DNA of 64,000 bases from Sthenelais limicola. Lineage: Eukaryota > Annelida > Polychaeta > Phyllodocida > Sigalionidae. A program made the translations under genes and the position numbers. A model generated the notes under the pieces. That model ran no database searches. It was not told the DNA's origin and saw only the letters and a program-made list of their open reading frames with translations. This document shows, in pieces, positions 47,470 through 57,376 of the stretch; position 1 is the first letter of the stretch; each line of letters begins with the position of its first letter. The stretch covers positions 93,075,740 to 93,139,739 of the forward strand of contig OW804095.1 of the NCBI GenBank assembly GCA_942159475.1, given 5' to 3'.

Positions 47470-47647
47470 CAGTCTAGGCTCACACAGCCTCTCAGATCAG
47501 ATAAGAATTCTCATATCAGATAAGAATGGTATGTCAGTGATTGGAAGCCTACTGTGCTAATAGCTTTCCTGAACCTGGAGTAGGCGTCTCAATCCGATTT
47601 TAATGGCATTTTGCATTTTGGAGCGAGAGGACTCTCTCAACTTTGAA
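47470..47647 (-). mobile_element. F2 element with local duplication
   Basis: CAGTCTAGGCTCACACAGCC, then ATCAGATAAGAATTCTCAT and ATCAGATAAGAATGGTATG, a small internal duplication. GCATTTTGGAGCGAGAGGAC and CTCTCAACTTTGAAC follow. The right end is truncated. Confidence 0.7.
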
Positions 47648-48306
47648 CAATCATGCAATATGACAATTCTAAATTCTCATTTTTATTACTTGATACTTAG
47701 CTTGCTTTAATTCTTTATTAACCTTACTGACCTTTGTTTTATTTTTCTGTAAAAGACAGAGGTCCATTAACATGGAGTGTATTCAGTAAGAGAGAAAAAA
47801 TGGAGAAGAAAATCAAAAGAAAGGAAAATCAAGGAAAGATCTCTCCACCTGACTAGTACATTTCTGAAGAGCGGTTTCTTCTGTTTTAAAAGAGAAAAAG
47901 GGTGCCACCTGGCCCCTACCTAGTGTTCAATCAAACCTTTGTTGTTTTCAAGAAACATATGATTTCAATTCAATGCTTTTCTTTCTGTCAATTTTGCGTG
48001 TTTCAAAACTATCATGATTCTCCGATAATATCCCCAATATTGATGAACATCATGGCATGAAAGGGATAGCACAAAAGGTATTGAATGTCAGAGATCCTAT
48101 AGACTCCATGGGAAGAACTTGATAGATGAATGGAGGAACTGTTGAACTGTGCAATGTCCTGAATTCACCTTGGGGACCCGAGAGTATTGTCTATTCATTG
48201 AAAAGCCACACTTACCCTTCCTTCAAATAAGATGATGTTACTTTGGTTAATCTCTCCAAGGAGATGTCAGTGTGCTGCGGTACTACTTCTGCCCGACTTG
48301 AATGAG

Positions 48307-48350
48307 AGAGGAGGGGTGGGGGGATGGGGAGGGGGGGCGGGGCGGGGGCA
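48307..48350. repeat. G-rich tract, potential G-quadruplex
   Basis: G-runs of 4, 6, 4, 7, 4 and 5 separated by one or a few bases (GGGGTGGGGGGATGGGGAGG onward) meet the usual G-quadruplex pattern on the plus strand. Confidence 0.6.
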
Positions 48351-48689
48351 CTCCATGATATCAAAGCTTTTTTTGCTTTTTTTAAACATATATTTTATTT
48401 CGAAAAACAATACTGTACTTTACATATTGACAGTAGCGCCATACCAAGAGCGGCGGAAACAGCGAAACTATGACGTAAGCGGGCAGGTCACAGAAGCCTT
48501 ATGTATTAACCATAGGCTTCTAACTTTCTCCTTTTTCTCTCAGAATTTGAGTTATTGTATGATACTGTAAGCTAGCCAATATTATCAAATGACATGTTAA
48601 GATTGGTCATGCTTAACAAGAGGACATTTTATCTGCTAGATTTTAGTATATAGCAACTTTCGTAACAGTGTATCAACAAAAACAAGTAA

Positions 48690-48830
48690 GCGTAGGTGTA
48701 CGGGCTGCAGGGGGTCAGCGGCCATGTGCTCCTAGGCACACACACACCCCTGCACGTCCAGCGGTACCCGGGTGCGGTTCGGCCCGCATAGCTAGGTGAG
48801 TCAACTGGTCTGCGCATGCGCAGAATGACA
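48690..48830. promoter_or_regulatory. GC-rich island with NRF1-type and AP-1-type sites
   Basis: TGCGCATGCGCA at 48811-48822 is a perfect palindromic NRF1-type site. TGAGTCA lies at 48797-48803. The 140-bp patch is much richer in CG than its surroundings (GTACCCGGGTGCGGTTCGGC). NRF1 sites are common in metazoan CpG promoters, so a transcription start may be nearby. No coding exon was confirmed. Confidence 0.35.
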
Positions 48831-49056
48831 GAAGTTCATCCCGCAGTTACTGGTACGCACTGGAGACGGAATTTGTAAAGGGGGCTATTCCACACAAAAT
48901 GGTACTTTTCATGCTCCCGAAAACGATATGATATAAAGGCAGAATAACAATAATACAATAATACAAAATTACTTTACTATACATACGCTATATATAGACA
49001 TTAATTCGTCCCTAAGTAGGCCTAAACCAATTATCATTTTAATTTGAATCACTTTT

Positions 49057-49069
49057 GGGGGGGGGGGGG
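49057..49069. repeat. G13 homopolymer
   Basis: Uninterrupted G run of 13. Confidence 0.95.
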
Positions 49070-49258
49070 TTGTGCCGATACTAAAATACAATACCTTGAA
49101 GCTATCCGCATAGAGATAAAACCACGAAGTATGCCTTTCATTTTTACCAGTTGGATGACATGAATCATGGAATATTTTCTTTTTTACTTATAAATGAGTC
49201 TTGGTAGACAGCACAGTGAACCGATCAAAGTTAGACATACCGGTAATGATAAACTCAC

Positions 49259-49446
49259 GCAATAGTCATCTCAATGTTGCCTTTAGGTATGTTTTTATAT
49301 CTGGCCATTTTTACCTTCTCAGGAACTGAGAAGTTTAGCGGATTGAGTGCCATTCTGTCAATCATCTTTTTATCGTTTAAATCCCACATAAATGTGTTAG
49401 CTGATTGTGGGATGTGTGAGGTAACAATCAGTGTGAAATCATCTGT
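49259..49446 (-). CDS. Probable internal exon, unrecognised
   Basis: The minus-strand frame encodes TDDFTLIVTSHIPQSANTFM, then WDLNDKKMIDRMALNPLNFS, then VPEKVKMARYKNIPKGNIEM. It ends at a perfect donor ACTATTGC|GTGAGT. The proposed acceptor is AACTGATCAG just before ACAGATG; the frame stays open upstream to a Met at 49491. The amino-acid mix looks like a folded protein, and codon third positions vary freely, as in real coding DNA. I recognise no family and found no adjacent exon. It could also come from a transposon gene. Confidence 0.4.
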
Positions 49447-49860
49447 CTGATCAGTTCGCATGTTTGCAGAAGGCTTATCTACTCCACCCATTTCTCACAT
49501 CCACCATACAACACTCCACCCTGCCCCCCTCTGGTTATTACATAATAAGACAAACCAGACCTGCCCCTAACCTAGTCATGGTTGGTTGCCCATGCCCTCC
49601 CTTGCCTTCCAGCTCCCTCCCTAGCCTTCCACCCATTACCCCCATCTCTCTTTCTCTCTCTCACTCTGAGTGCTGTTTTAGTGCATTCTACTAATTTTAG
49701 AGAGATGCACCTGAAAAACCCAAAATCATTTTACTTTAACAGACCTTTTACTGACCTCACGAACCCTGTATATGACAGTATATACCCTGTATATGACAGT
49801 AAATATTCTGCATTTTCAGTTTAAGAAAGACTAAATTTCAGTAACTATGACTTGACATCA

Positions 49861-49936
49861 TGCACAAATAACTGATCCTGAGAAGTCGTTTCCTTTGGAA
49901 ACGTAGGGTATAAACATTAAGTTAAACTGATTACAG
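49861..49936. repeat. Dispersed repeat shared with 13596-13672
   Basis: GCACAAATAACTGATCCTGA, GTCGTTTCCTTTGGAAACG and AAACATTAAGTTAAACTGAT match the first site in order and spacing. Confidence 0.6.
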
Positions 49937-50058
49937 GGTATCCCAAATCGTTCAGAAATGTAGGCAACCAGGACCCAAAAGCTGGTTGCCCAGCCATTAA
50001 ACATGGTTGCCCGGGATCTTTTGTTAAAAGATAGTTTGAACCAAAGAAACAGGTGATG

Positions 50059-50360
50059 TTTTTTTTAAAAAAACAGCTTATATCCTTTTATTTAACTTTT
50101 ATTCAATTCAAAATCTCCAATTTTCCCCAAATGTTAAGTAAATTCATCAATCTCGCCAACATGTCACAATACGTCAGGAAGAATAAAAAATATTAAGAAT
50201 ATGACAAAACTGCATTGAAAAATCGAGCATAAATCTACTATTGTTTTGGGGGTGTTATTGTTCGGAGATCACTTTGACATAGAGTGACAGAAATCAAATT
50301 TGACTTGTTTGTCTTTATGTGTGGCGGGAGCTTATTCCACATCGAAGGGCCTTGAAATTA
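50059..50360 (-). mobile_element. LINE 3' end, decayed copy
   Basis: On the minus strand a frame after a stop reads FQGPSMWNKLPPHIKTNK and ends at a TAG (50240-50238). The FQGP--WN-LP--I motif matches the LINE C-terminus at 27222-27734. An AATAAA (50092-50087) and an A8 tract (50066-50059) follow about 150 bp downstream, giving a LINE 3' end. Upstream coding sequence is interrupted. Both copies lie on the minus strand. Confidence 0.7.
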
Positions 50361-51054
50361 AGGAGATTTAGCCAATTTATCAGTATTTGATTTAAGCAGA
50401 TACGATTTGGACCAAATTTCAAATTCAAATTAATTCTAAAGAAGTTCGGCCACATTTATTAACCCCTTAATTGTCCCGTAGAGTCAAAAGGTCCATTTTC
50501 GTACTGAAAATCGAGGCCTCCACTAGAATAATCTAGCAATAATTAACTACCAAATATTTATATTACCTAGGCGTTAATAAAAAGATATTATTATTACAAA
50601 TTAATATCATATTAATCCACTTAATCATGAAAAACGGCGTTATTGATATTTTTATGGCGATTATACAGTTAGTAAATTAATTTTTTCATATTTCTCAGTT
50701 GGCCCTGACAACGTGTAGAATTCTCAAACAATTATATAGCTATACAGTATACGATGAGAGTTATAGTAAACATACGAAATGGGCGCTATAAAACAAGTTT
50801 CTTACTATTAACATAGAGAAATAATATCTATCTAGATATATTCATAATAAGAATCACAAGTATTAAGCTGCATAATAGGTTAAATACCCATGTTCAACAA
50901 TGTGTCCATCATAATAATAAACTGCGTTAAACCATAGGGATGTTTTTATTGATCTTGGGACCAGGCCCTCTTTCATTTTACATTCGTATATCAAGTCCCA
51001 AGTTGCCCCCCTTCGCCCTAGACACTCTCCCAACCACCCTTCTGTAAACAATCG

Positions 51055-51330
51055 TCTCGAACGCCCCGGGGCGTATACACACGTGATTCATTTAGTTCCG
51101 CTTTTACTCACCAGGTGCTAGACGACTTATCAGCTTAGCGTTCCAAAAGGAGCCCAAATTGTTACTAAAAATAGCATCAGACTCATATGTTATCCGGGTC
51201 AGACAGACGGCGAGGCTAAAAATAGACAGAGCGGCTCTGGTCTCGCCCCAGGTGGTGGTACTGGATCCCACCGATAGGTGATCTATTGCCGCGCCATCTC
51301 GCGTTTGATCGCGCAGTGAGAGTGATGGGG
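51055..51330. promoter_or_regulatory. Possible cis-regulatory module with paired MEF2-type sites
   Basis: CTAAAAATAG, a perfect match to the MEF2 consensus, occurs at 51165-51174 and again at 51216-51225, exactly 51 bp apart. CAGGTG (E-box) is at 51249-51254, TTATC (GATA-type) at 51190-51194, and the palindrome ACGCCCCGGGGCGT at about 51061. The block is richer in GC than its flanks. MEF2 and E-box pairing is typical of muscle enhancers and promoters in animals. The function here is inference. Confidence 0.35.
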
Positions 51331-51360
51331 TTGAGGGTCAATGGTGGGGCAAGCAGCATG

Positions 51361-51440
51361 GGGGAGGTGGACGAGAGGTGGGGAGAAGGGGGGGGGGGGG
51401 GAGAGAAGGAAGGGGCGGAGGGGGGAGGGGGGAGACAGCA
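51361..51440. repeat. G-rich tract with G14 run
   Basis: GGTGGGGAGAA followed by G14 (51388-51401) and further GGGG runs (GGGGCGGAGGGGGGAGGGGG). It is a strong G-quadruplex candidate next to the MEF2-type module. Confidence 0.7.
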
Positions 51441-51523
51441 GGAGGGATCCCAGATGCGTACAAAGTGTGGAGTCAGTGAGTGTCTGGAGAGGAAGGGGTT
51501 ATTTGTTATTGTAAATAATGTAA

Positions 51524-51580
51524 GGATCAGTGCGTCAGAAACTTACAATTGGGCTTCACCTATCCTCTGAGGTAGACCAT
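51524..51580 (+). mobile_element. F1 element, left end only
   Basis: GGATCAGTGCGTCAGAAACT, TACAATTGGGCTTCACCTAT and CCTCTGAGG match the F1 left end; the remainder is not recognisable. Confidence 0.5.
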
Positions 51581-53358
51581 GTATACTTTTTAAGAAACTT
51601 TTATTGAAATACTCTTTCATGGAGATTTTCTCAAGCATTCAAACAAATCTAAAGAAAGGTTGCATACGCACGATTACAATTATTTTTCACTAGCCTTTGG
51701 GTTTAGAGTTGATCGTTGAGCGAGGAAAATGCATTTCTCATATTGTAAACACATATTGCTTGGGAAATAGTGCTTCATATATGTCTAATTCTCACTAACA
51801 TTGGAGCCAGTAAATAATGTTTCATATAGGCATCACTCTCACTTCAATTGGCACGAAAATAATATTGTTATGCAGAGAAAGACGTCAATTTAAATATGTT
51901 TTAACAATTTTAGTCACTGATTCGTTTGCTATTGCTTATTCTAATTGAAATACTGTGTTTTATCGAATGTATGTTGACCATTTTACTTTCCATTTTTCAG
52001 GTGAGTCATTTATTATGCCTACTGCCGTCAGAATAAGGTAATGTAGAACGGTTATGGTAGTGGTATTTGGTTGTAGATTTTGATGACTATATAAAAACTA
52101 TTGAAAAACGTCCATATGGAAATATAGAAGATACGCCTATTACTGAAGCAAGTTGACACTTTATCGACAAATGCTTACAATTCATGTGATGATCAAATTC
52201 AAATTGGTTAAATATAGGGACAGACACGTATAATATACAATGCGTATAGTACATGAAGTGATCTGAAGGTGACTAGATCATTTTCAAAATAACTCATTTC
52301 ATAATAACTCATACTTTTTTAACTGGTTTATTTTTAGTGTTTATTTGCATTATATTTCACCGGGATGATCTGTTCAGATCCTATAGCTGTTGTTCCACGT
52401 ACTCCTAGGATAGTATGCTGTTTTATTATAATAGGCGTTTAGTAATATATAATAGAAAACATTTGTGCGTCATAAAGTTGAATTTCGGCCGTAAACGTGG
52501 TAAGATAAAACGCATTGATTGCCATGACTACCACCCGTAAATCACGTGTGACATATGCACTGTGCATAACTCACTCTGTTGTTCTCAGAGCAATGCGTAG
52601 ATCTATATGTATAATTAATAAAAGCAATGATTGTACTATACATGCGTTAGCGCATGTTCCAATTGACTGCTTACCAAACATTTCTGGGGAGAATTATAAT
52701 AAATAACAATCTTAATATCATGTTTATAAATGTTCAAGATGCGTTAACGCCAAATCCCACGCTCCAGGCCTAGTCCCTTCATACGAGCGGAAGCCCCTCT
52801 TCCTCTTTCTTACTGCCAAAGCCGAACTGGAATCTATATCCATGAAGGTTTTGGTCATAGGGGATGAGGACGAAATAGAAATGGTCCTCCCATATTGCAT
52901 TATTTCGGTTAGAAAGAAATGAGTGTGTCGGCCTTCTGATTGCCTGCATTTCGTAAATAAGTTAACTCATAATTATTGTATGGATCAATGTTTCACAATG
53001 ATGTACAATAAGTTACAATTTGAATTTACAAATACCAGTATCAGCCTGAATTATGAACATCCAAAAACGTGACAGATTTGTGACGAACTATTGATACTCC
53101 AATTATACACATTTTGGTTTAAGTCACGTTTCAGTTCCAATAGTTTCTTTCCAAGTAGTCTTCAACTTTGAACCCGGAGATGCCGTCACTTTATATATCT
53201 ATTCAAATTAATTTAAAACGTTATAAACATGATTGGTATCATACTCCAAAAGCATAACTTGACCAATGGCCAGCGCGGCGAAAATGATATACCTTTTATA
53301 TGACCAAATATATAATACGACAGTATAGTGTTAAAAGGGGTGTAAAAGCAAGCAATGC
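51581..53358. other. No gene seen
   Basis: AT-rich sequence with no exon, element or repeat I can support. Confidence 0.5.
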
Positions 53359-53514
53359 CAGCCTAGGCTCAGAGCCTATCAGTTCCCTCCAAAATGAGGA
53401 ACGCAAAATCTCATTAAATTTCCATTAGGACGGAAGCAGTGGGCTTACTCCATGGCCGGGAAAGCCATTGGCATACCGATCTTATCTCATCTGATAGGCT
53501 CTGAGCCCAGATTG
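53359..53514 (+). mobile_element. F2 element, short subfamily
   Basis: CAGCCTAGGCTCAGAGCCTA and TAGGCTCTGAGCCCAGATTG are inverted ends about 156 bp apart. GCATACCGATCTTATCTCAT is shared with the nested copy at 42971 and sets this subfamily apart from the 186-bp form. Confidence 0.75.
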
Positions 53515-55654
53515 ATACCTCCATTACCATACCCACTGCAACCAAATTAAAAACCTGTCTAACTTCCTGAGCACAAGAAACCGCCCCCACAATAACTTAA
53601 CGTAAAATAGCAATACTACGAAACAATTGTCAGGAAACGCTACATTCATACAAGTTCTTGGATAATACATAATTATGATGACGATTTTGTTCAGTTATTG
53701 GTGAAGTATTACATGGATATATGGATAATCTGTGTTTCTAATTCAATGTTATTGAACGAAACCCTTTTGCTTAATTAATTCTCCATTAGCATGAACAAAA
53801 TTATGCATGAAAGTGCATCAGTGCAGGCCAAGAACTGGATTATGGTTGATATCTAGCCTGTTATTGGCCATCAAAGGTGACCACTTCTATATTGAGCATG
53901 ACACATAGCATAACTGGCATCTCAGGTGAGCGACAGTCGATATAGCTCAATGACAAACAACTAAAGCAGACAACCCTGATCCAGGGTTGTGACATTGTAC
54001 CTGGATCTGGTATTCGGTGATCATCGATTGAGGACAAATGACATGTTATGTTCAGCATGGAACATTTAACAGTGACTTCATCCTTCCCATCATGCATTTA
54101 GTTTTTTGTATAAATCATTTACACAAGCTATGATATTGTTGAAAAGATCCTTACATTATTCATCCAAGCATGCACGATAATAGTAGGCATGCACAATGAG
54201 ACATACAAATTCCCTATTGCAATCCATTTTATTACTTCCCTTTCCCCAAGCCACTCTTGAATATTTCCACCTCTTTAAATCAAGGAGTATATTGGTCTTT
54301 ACACATCCCTGTTTGTATAGCATGGTACCCGGGTGTATTTGAACAGAAACCACACAAGGTATTCACCAAAGCAAAAAGCTAATCTCACTGTCTCTTCTTT
54401 TTATCCAAGCCCTCCTAACTCCTTAAGATTTGGTTGGCTTTAGTGAATGAATAACAATATTTGCTCATGCAATACCAATAGTATGAGTAAGAGCTGAGGA
54501 ATCTATGGGACCTAATCCAATTCTCAGATGCAGCCAAGTAAAAGTGAACATTGTCTCCAGTTCCTGGTCCCTAGTTTTGTATTGGGGATATACCGTGTGT
54601 CTGTCCCTCTTTGCATTAGAGATACGTGGGTCATTCCGTCAGAGGATTGGTAGCGTCAGAACACCAAAATATATGTATAATTGGAAATCAATTGTTTGCC
54701 ATATACATTTGATATATTTATTGATAAAATTGTCATATTGATAGTATCTAAGTATATATTTGGAATTAAGGACAAATTCTAATATAACTAAATGATTTAA
54801 CACCTCTGCTTAGAACAGTTTAGTCCAAGTCGATTCCAATGAATACAGCTTGGCAGCCTCCCAAACCAGGGCCGATTCTACTAATTTAGTATGACTGAGA
54901 AGAAATAAAGCTCTGTTGTTGGAGGCTGCAGCTTGGCAGCTATGATGGGAAATTGTTTGTTCACATGACAAACACTTGGTGGAGACACTGTGGTCTGTAG
55001 GTAGTGTTGAAGCTGTATGTGACTGATTCATGTACTACTTAACATGCGCAAGTTTGTGTTTGTACCTGTAGTTACACATCCCACACAGATATCCTTGGAA
55101 CAGCATCAGTGCAAAACAATGCCCAACCAAGCCCATCCAGGTTAAACCCCATAGTTTCCCTGTTTCCATGTTTCCCTCACACTGTTAGCTACTGTAGGTT
55201 GGACATGGAACGTCTAGAATAGTGTGCGGCACCAGGCAGTGAAATGTGTGAGAAATGTTTTTCCTAGGTATCTATTATGTTGTCATTTATATTGCTAGGG
55301 CCCCCTCGCCCGTAGCTGAGATTACGTCTCTGCGCAGTCAGCGCTTGGTTCATTTGAAAGTGGGTCAGTGGTACTGGTCATCACTTGGACAATGCAGGGT
55401 ATATGTGTGCATCTAGTATTAAGTCAATCTGTCTGTTCCTGTGCATAAAGCAAAACACTGTCGAAAAGCTACATGCTAGTGCATCTAAACTTTTAGTAGC
55501 TTGTGCTTGCTGGCATAGTATTTCTGCAGTCTAGGAACAAGTCCACAGGAGGAATTTTCGAGTTATTTGAGATTCCTATGTCTCTGGATACCTGATAAAG
55601 GTGGTGTTTGTGGTGACCCAATTGATGTTATAGGGCTCCTGATGGGGCGGGGTC
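53515..55654. other. No gene seen
   Basis: A minus-strand open frame at 54810-55031 contains CAGCTTGGCAGCC in both orientations and has no recognisable domain. ACAAGCTATGATATTG near 54121 recurs near 4021. Confidence 0.4.
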
Positions 55655-56417
55655 CTGTGTTTATTTGTTACGCTAAGGATGAGCATTTGTCCCTTGTCCC
55701 CAGAAACCCATGTCGATTTGTCGCTCTAAAGCTGTCTCTACACCAGTCCCGATACCCTCTCCCGATACTGGCGACACTGGCGATCGCCATTTTGTTCCCG
55801 ATAGTACAGATTTCCCCGATACGACCTCTCACGTCGGGACCTGTCGGGAACACCTCTACACTGGCGATGTTCGTCGGCCGACTGTCGGCGACGCACACAA
55901 TATTTCAAACAAGTTAGAAGTGATCGGCGACTGTCGCCGACAGCTGCCGATAGCTTCAAGTGTCGGGAGGCTGTCAGGAAAGCCTCTACACCATCCCCGG
56001 CAGTTGGCCGATAAAAGCATCGGCAAGTATCGCCAACTGTCGGCGATGCACAATCGGGAGTGGTGTAGAGGCAGCTTAAGAAAGGGTCTATGTCGTTTGT
56101 CAATCATAAGAAATGGCTATGTCAGTTTGTTGATTTTACCCCTTATAATGTCGATTTGTCACGCTAAGGATGAGCATTTGTCCCTTGTCCCCAGAATCCC
56201 AATGTTGATTTGTCCCTCTAAGAAAGGGTCTATGTCGTTTGTCGATCATAAGAAATGGCTATGTCAGTTTGTTGATTTTACCCCTTATAATGTCGATTTG
56301 TCACGCTAAGGATAAGCATTTGTCCCTTGTCCTCAGAATCCAAATGTTGATTTGTCCCTCTAAGAAAGGGTCTATGTCGTTTGTCGATCATAAGAAATTG
56401 CTATGTCAGTTTGTCAA
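55655..56417. repeat. 142-bp tandem repeat array
   Basis: The unit marker AAAGGGTCTATGTCG falls at 56081, 56223 and 56365, exactly 142 bp apart. Two full units and flanking partial units are present, with few differences between them (for example GATGAGCATTTGTCCC versus GATAAGCATTTGTCCC). The first partial unit at 55655-55729 is interrupted by the element at 55730-56076. The overlapping open frames are repeat artefacts. Confidence 0.85.
55730..56076. mobile_element. 347-bp MITE with TAA target duplication
   Basis: Inverted ends AGCTGTCTCTACACCAGTCC at the left and GGAGTGGTGTAGAGGCAGCT at the right match at 22 of 24 positions. TAA at 55727-55729 is duplicated at 56077-56079. The intact array units read CTCTAAGAAAGGG, which is the empty site. 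The interior is GC-rich with repeated GTCGGCGAC-like motifs. It also has extra copies of CTCTACAC (55853, 55984) in the same orientation as the left end. There is no transposase. A three-base TWA duplication fits PIF/Harbinger-type elements; that assignment is inference. Confidence 0.85.
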
Positions 56418-56665
56418 TTTAGGCATCAGAACCCCTTGGTTATGGTTTGGTCCTCCGGCCCTGGGGGCCGCATTGGGGTTGCTTTGTCTAGAAGAGCGTG
56501 GCGCACCAGGGATTGGTGGCTAGCCGAAATAGGCTTGAAGCCCTTAGTACACACTGGAGCCAGACCAATATAACATAAGAAACTTATCCCACAACACTTT
56601 AAGTTATAATGGGAGGAAAGGAATTAAGAGAAAGGCACCAGGTGGATGGGAACATACTTATTCTT

Positions 56666-56790
56666 ATAGCAAATGCACTCTGTTCAGGATCTCCCCACAA
56701 TCAGAAAATGGGAGTCCCCCCTTCAGGGTTCAGCCCGTTTTCTGATGTGTCTCGATCAGTTCGAACCCAAACAGAGTGCCATTTGCTATT
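56666..56790. mobile_element. 125-bp inverted-repeat element
   Basis: ATAGCAAATGCACTCTGTTC at 56666-56685 faces AACAGAGTGCCATTTGCTAT at 56771-56790 with a one-base gap. An inner pair, CAGAAAATGGG and CCCGTTTTCTG, adds a second stem. Non-coding. A third copy of the terminal motif (AACAGAGTGCCCATAG) lies just outside, at about 56816. Confidence 0.65.
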
Positions 56791-57250
56791 TATTTCACCT
56801 CTGGAACAGAGTGCCCATAGACTTAGTATAGGTTTGTTATATGCGAGCAAGCGGGAAGAAATATGTTTCATTCGTCCCCGGGCATTCATCCCTAGGGAAG
56901 GAACAGATGACCCAGTTTCTCCATCTGCATTTTCATTAGTTATTCTGAAAGTAGGCCAGCATTGTCTTAGGGACACGCCATGCCATGACGTTACATCGTC
57001 TGCTAAGCATTGGAAGTGTGGCGGCCGTTGTAAACGTTATGATGGCCGTATAGGTCGTAACCGAAATGGCCTGGGGCAACAGATTGGATGCGAAATAGAT
57101 TGGCTCTGCCTTTGGAAAAGGCGGTTCGTTGCTCCTCGTCTAGGAGGAAAGCCCATAATTCATTATGATTTAACGGAAATAAAGCATATGAAAGTAAGTG
57201 AAAGGCAAGAGAAGGTGTGGAATGAATCGAATCTCGTCCTGAGGTATATA

Positions 57251-57376
57251 TAGTGATCCTCCAGAATGTTGGGTTCTCGGGACTCTGTACTGTTAGAGGC
57301 CCCTCGCTTCCGACTCGGTACCACTACCAGAAGACGTACAGACCCTCCAACCCAACATTCTGTCGGATCCTAACTA
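57251..57376. mobile_element. 126-bp inverted-repeat element
   Basis: TAGTGATCCTCCAGAATGTT followed by GGGTT faces AACCCAACATTCTGTCGGAT followed by CCTAACTA. The arms pair over about 16 contiguous bases with small gaps outside. Non-coding. Confidence 0.6.

Noticed and set aside
54810..55031. Minus-strand 73-codon frame
   Set aside because: It contains an internal inverted pair (CAGCTTGGCAGCC) and no domain; more likely repeat-derived.
55567..56523. Open frames up to 199 codons on both strands
   Set aside because: They span the 142-bp tandem array and the inserted MITE. 142 is not a multiple of three and no frame is shared by the units.
56609..57253. 214-codon plus-strand frame
   Set aside because: No domain, no splice context, and it runs through an inverted-repeat element. 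It is more likely chance in a locally GC-balanced stretch.
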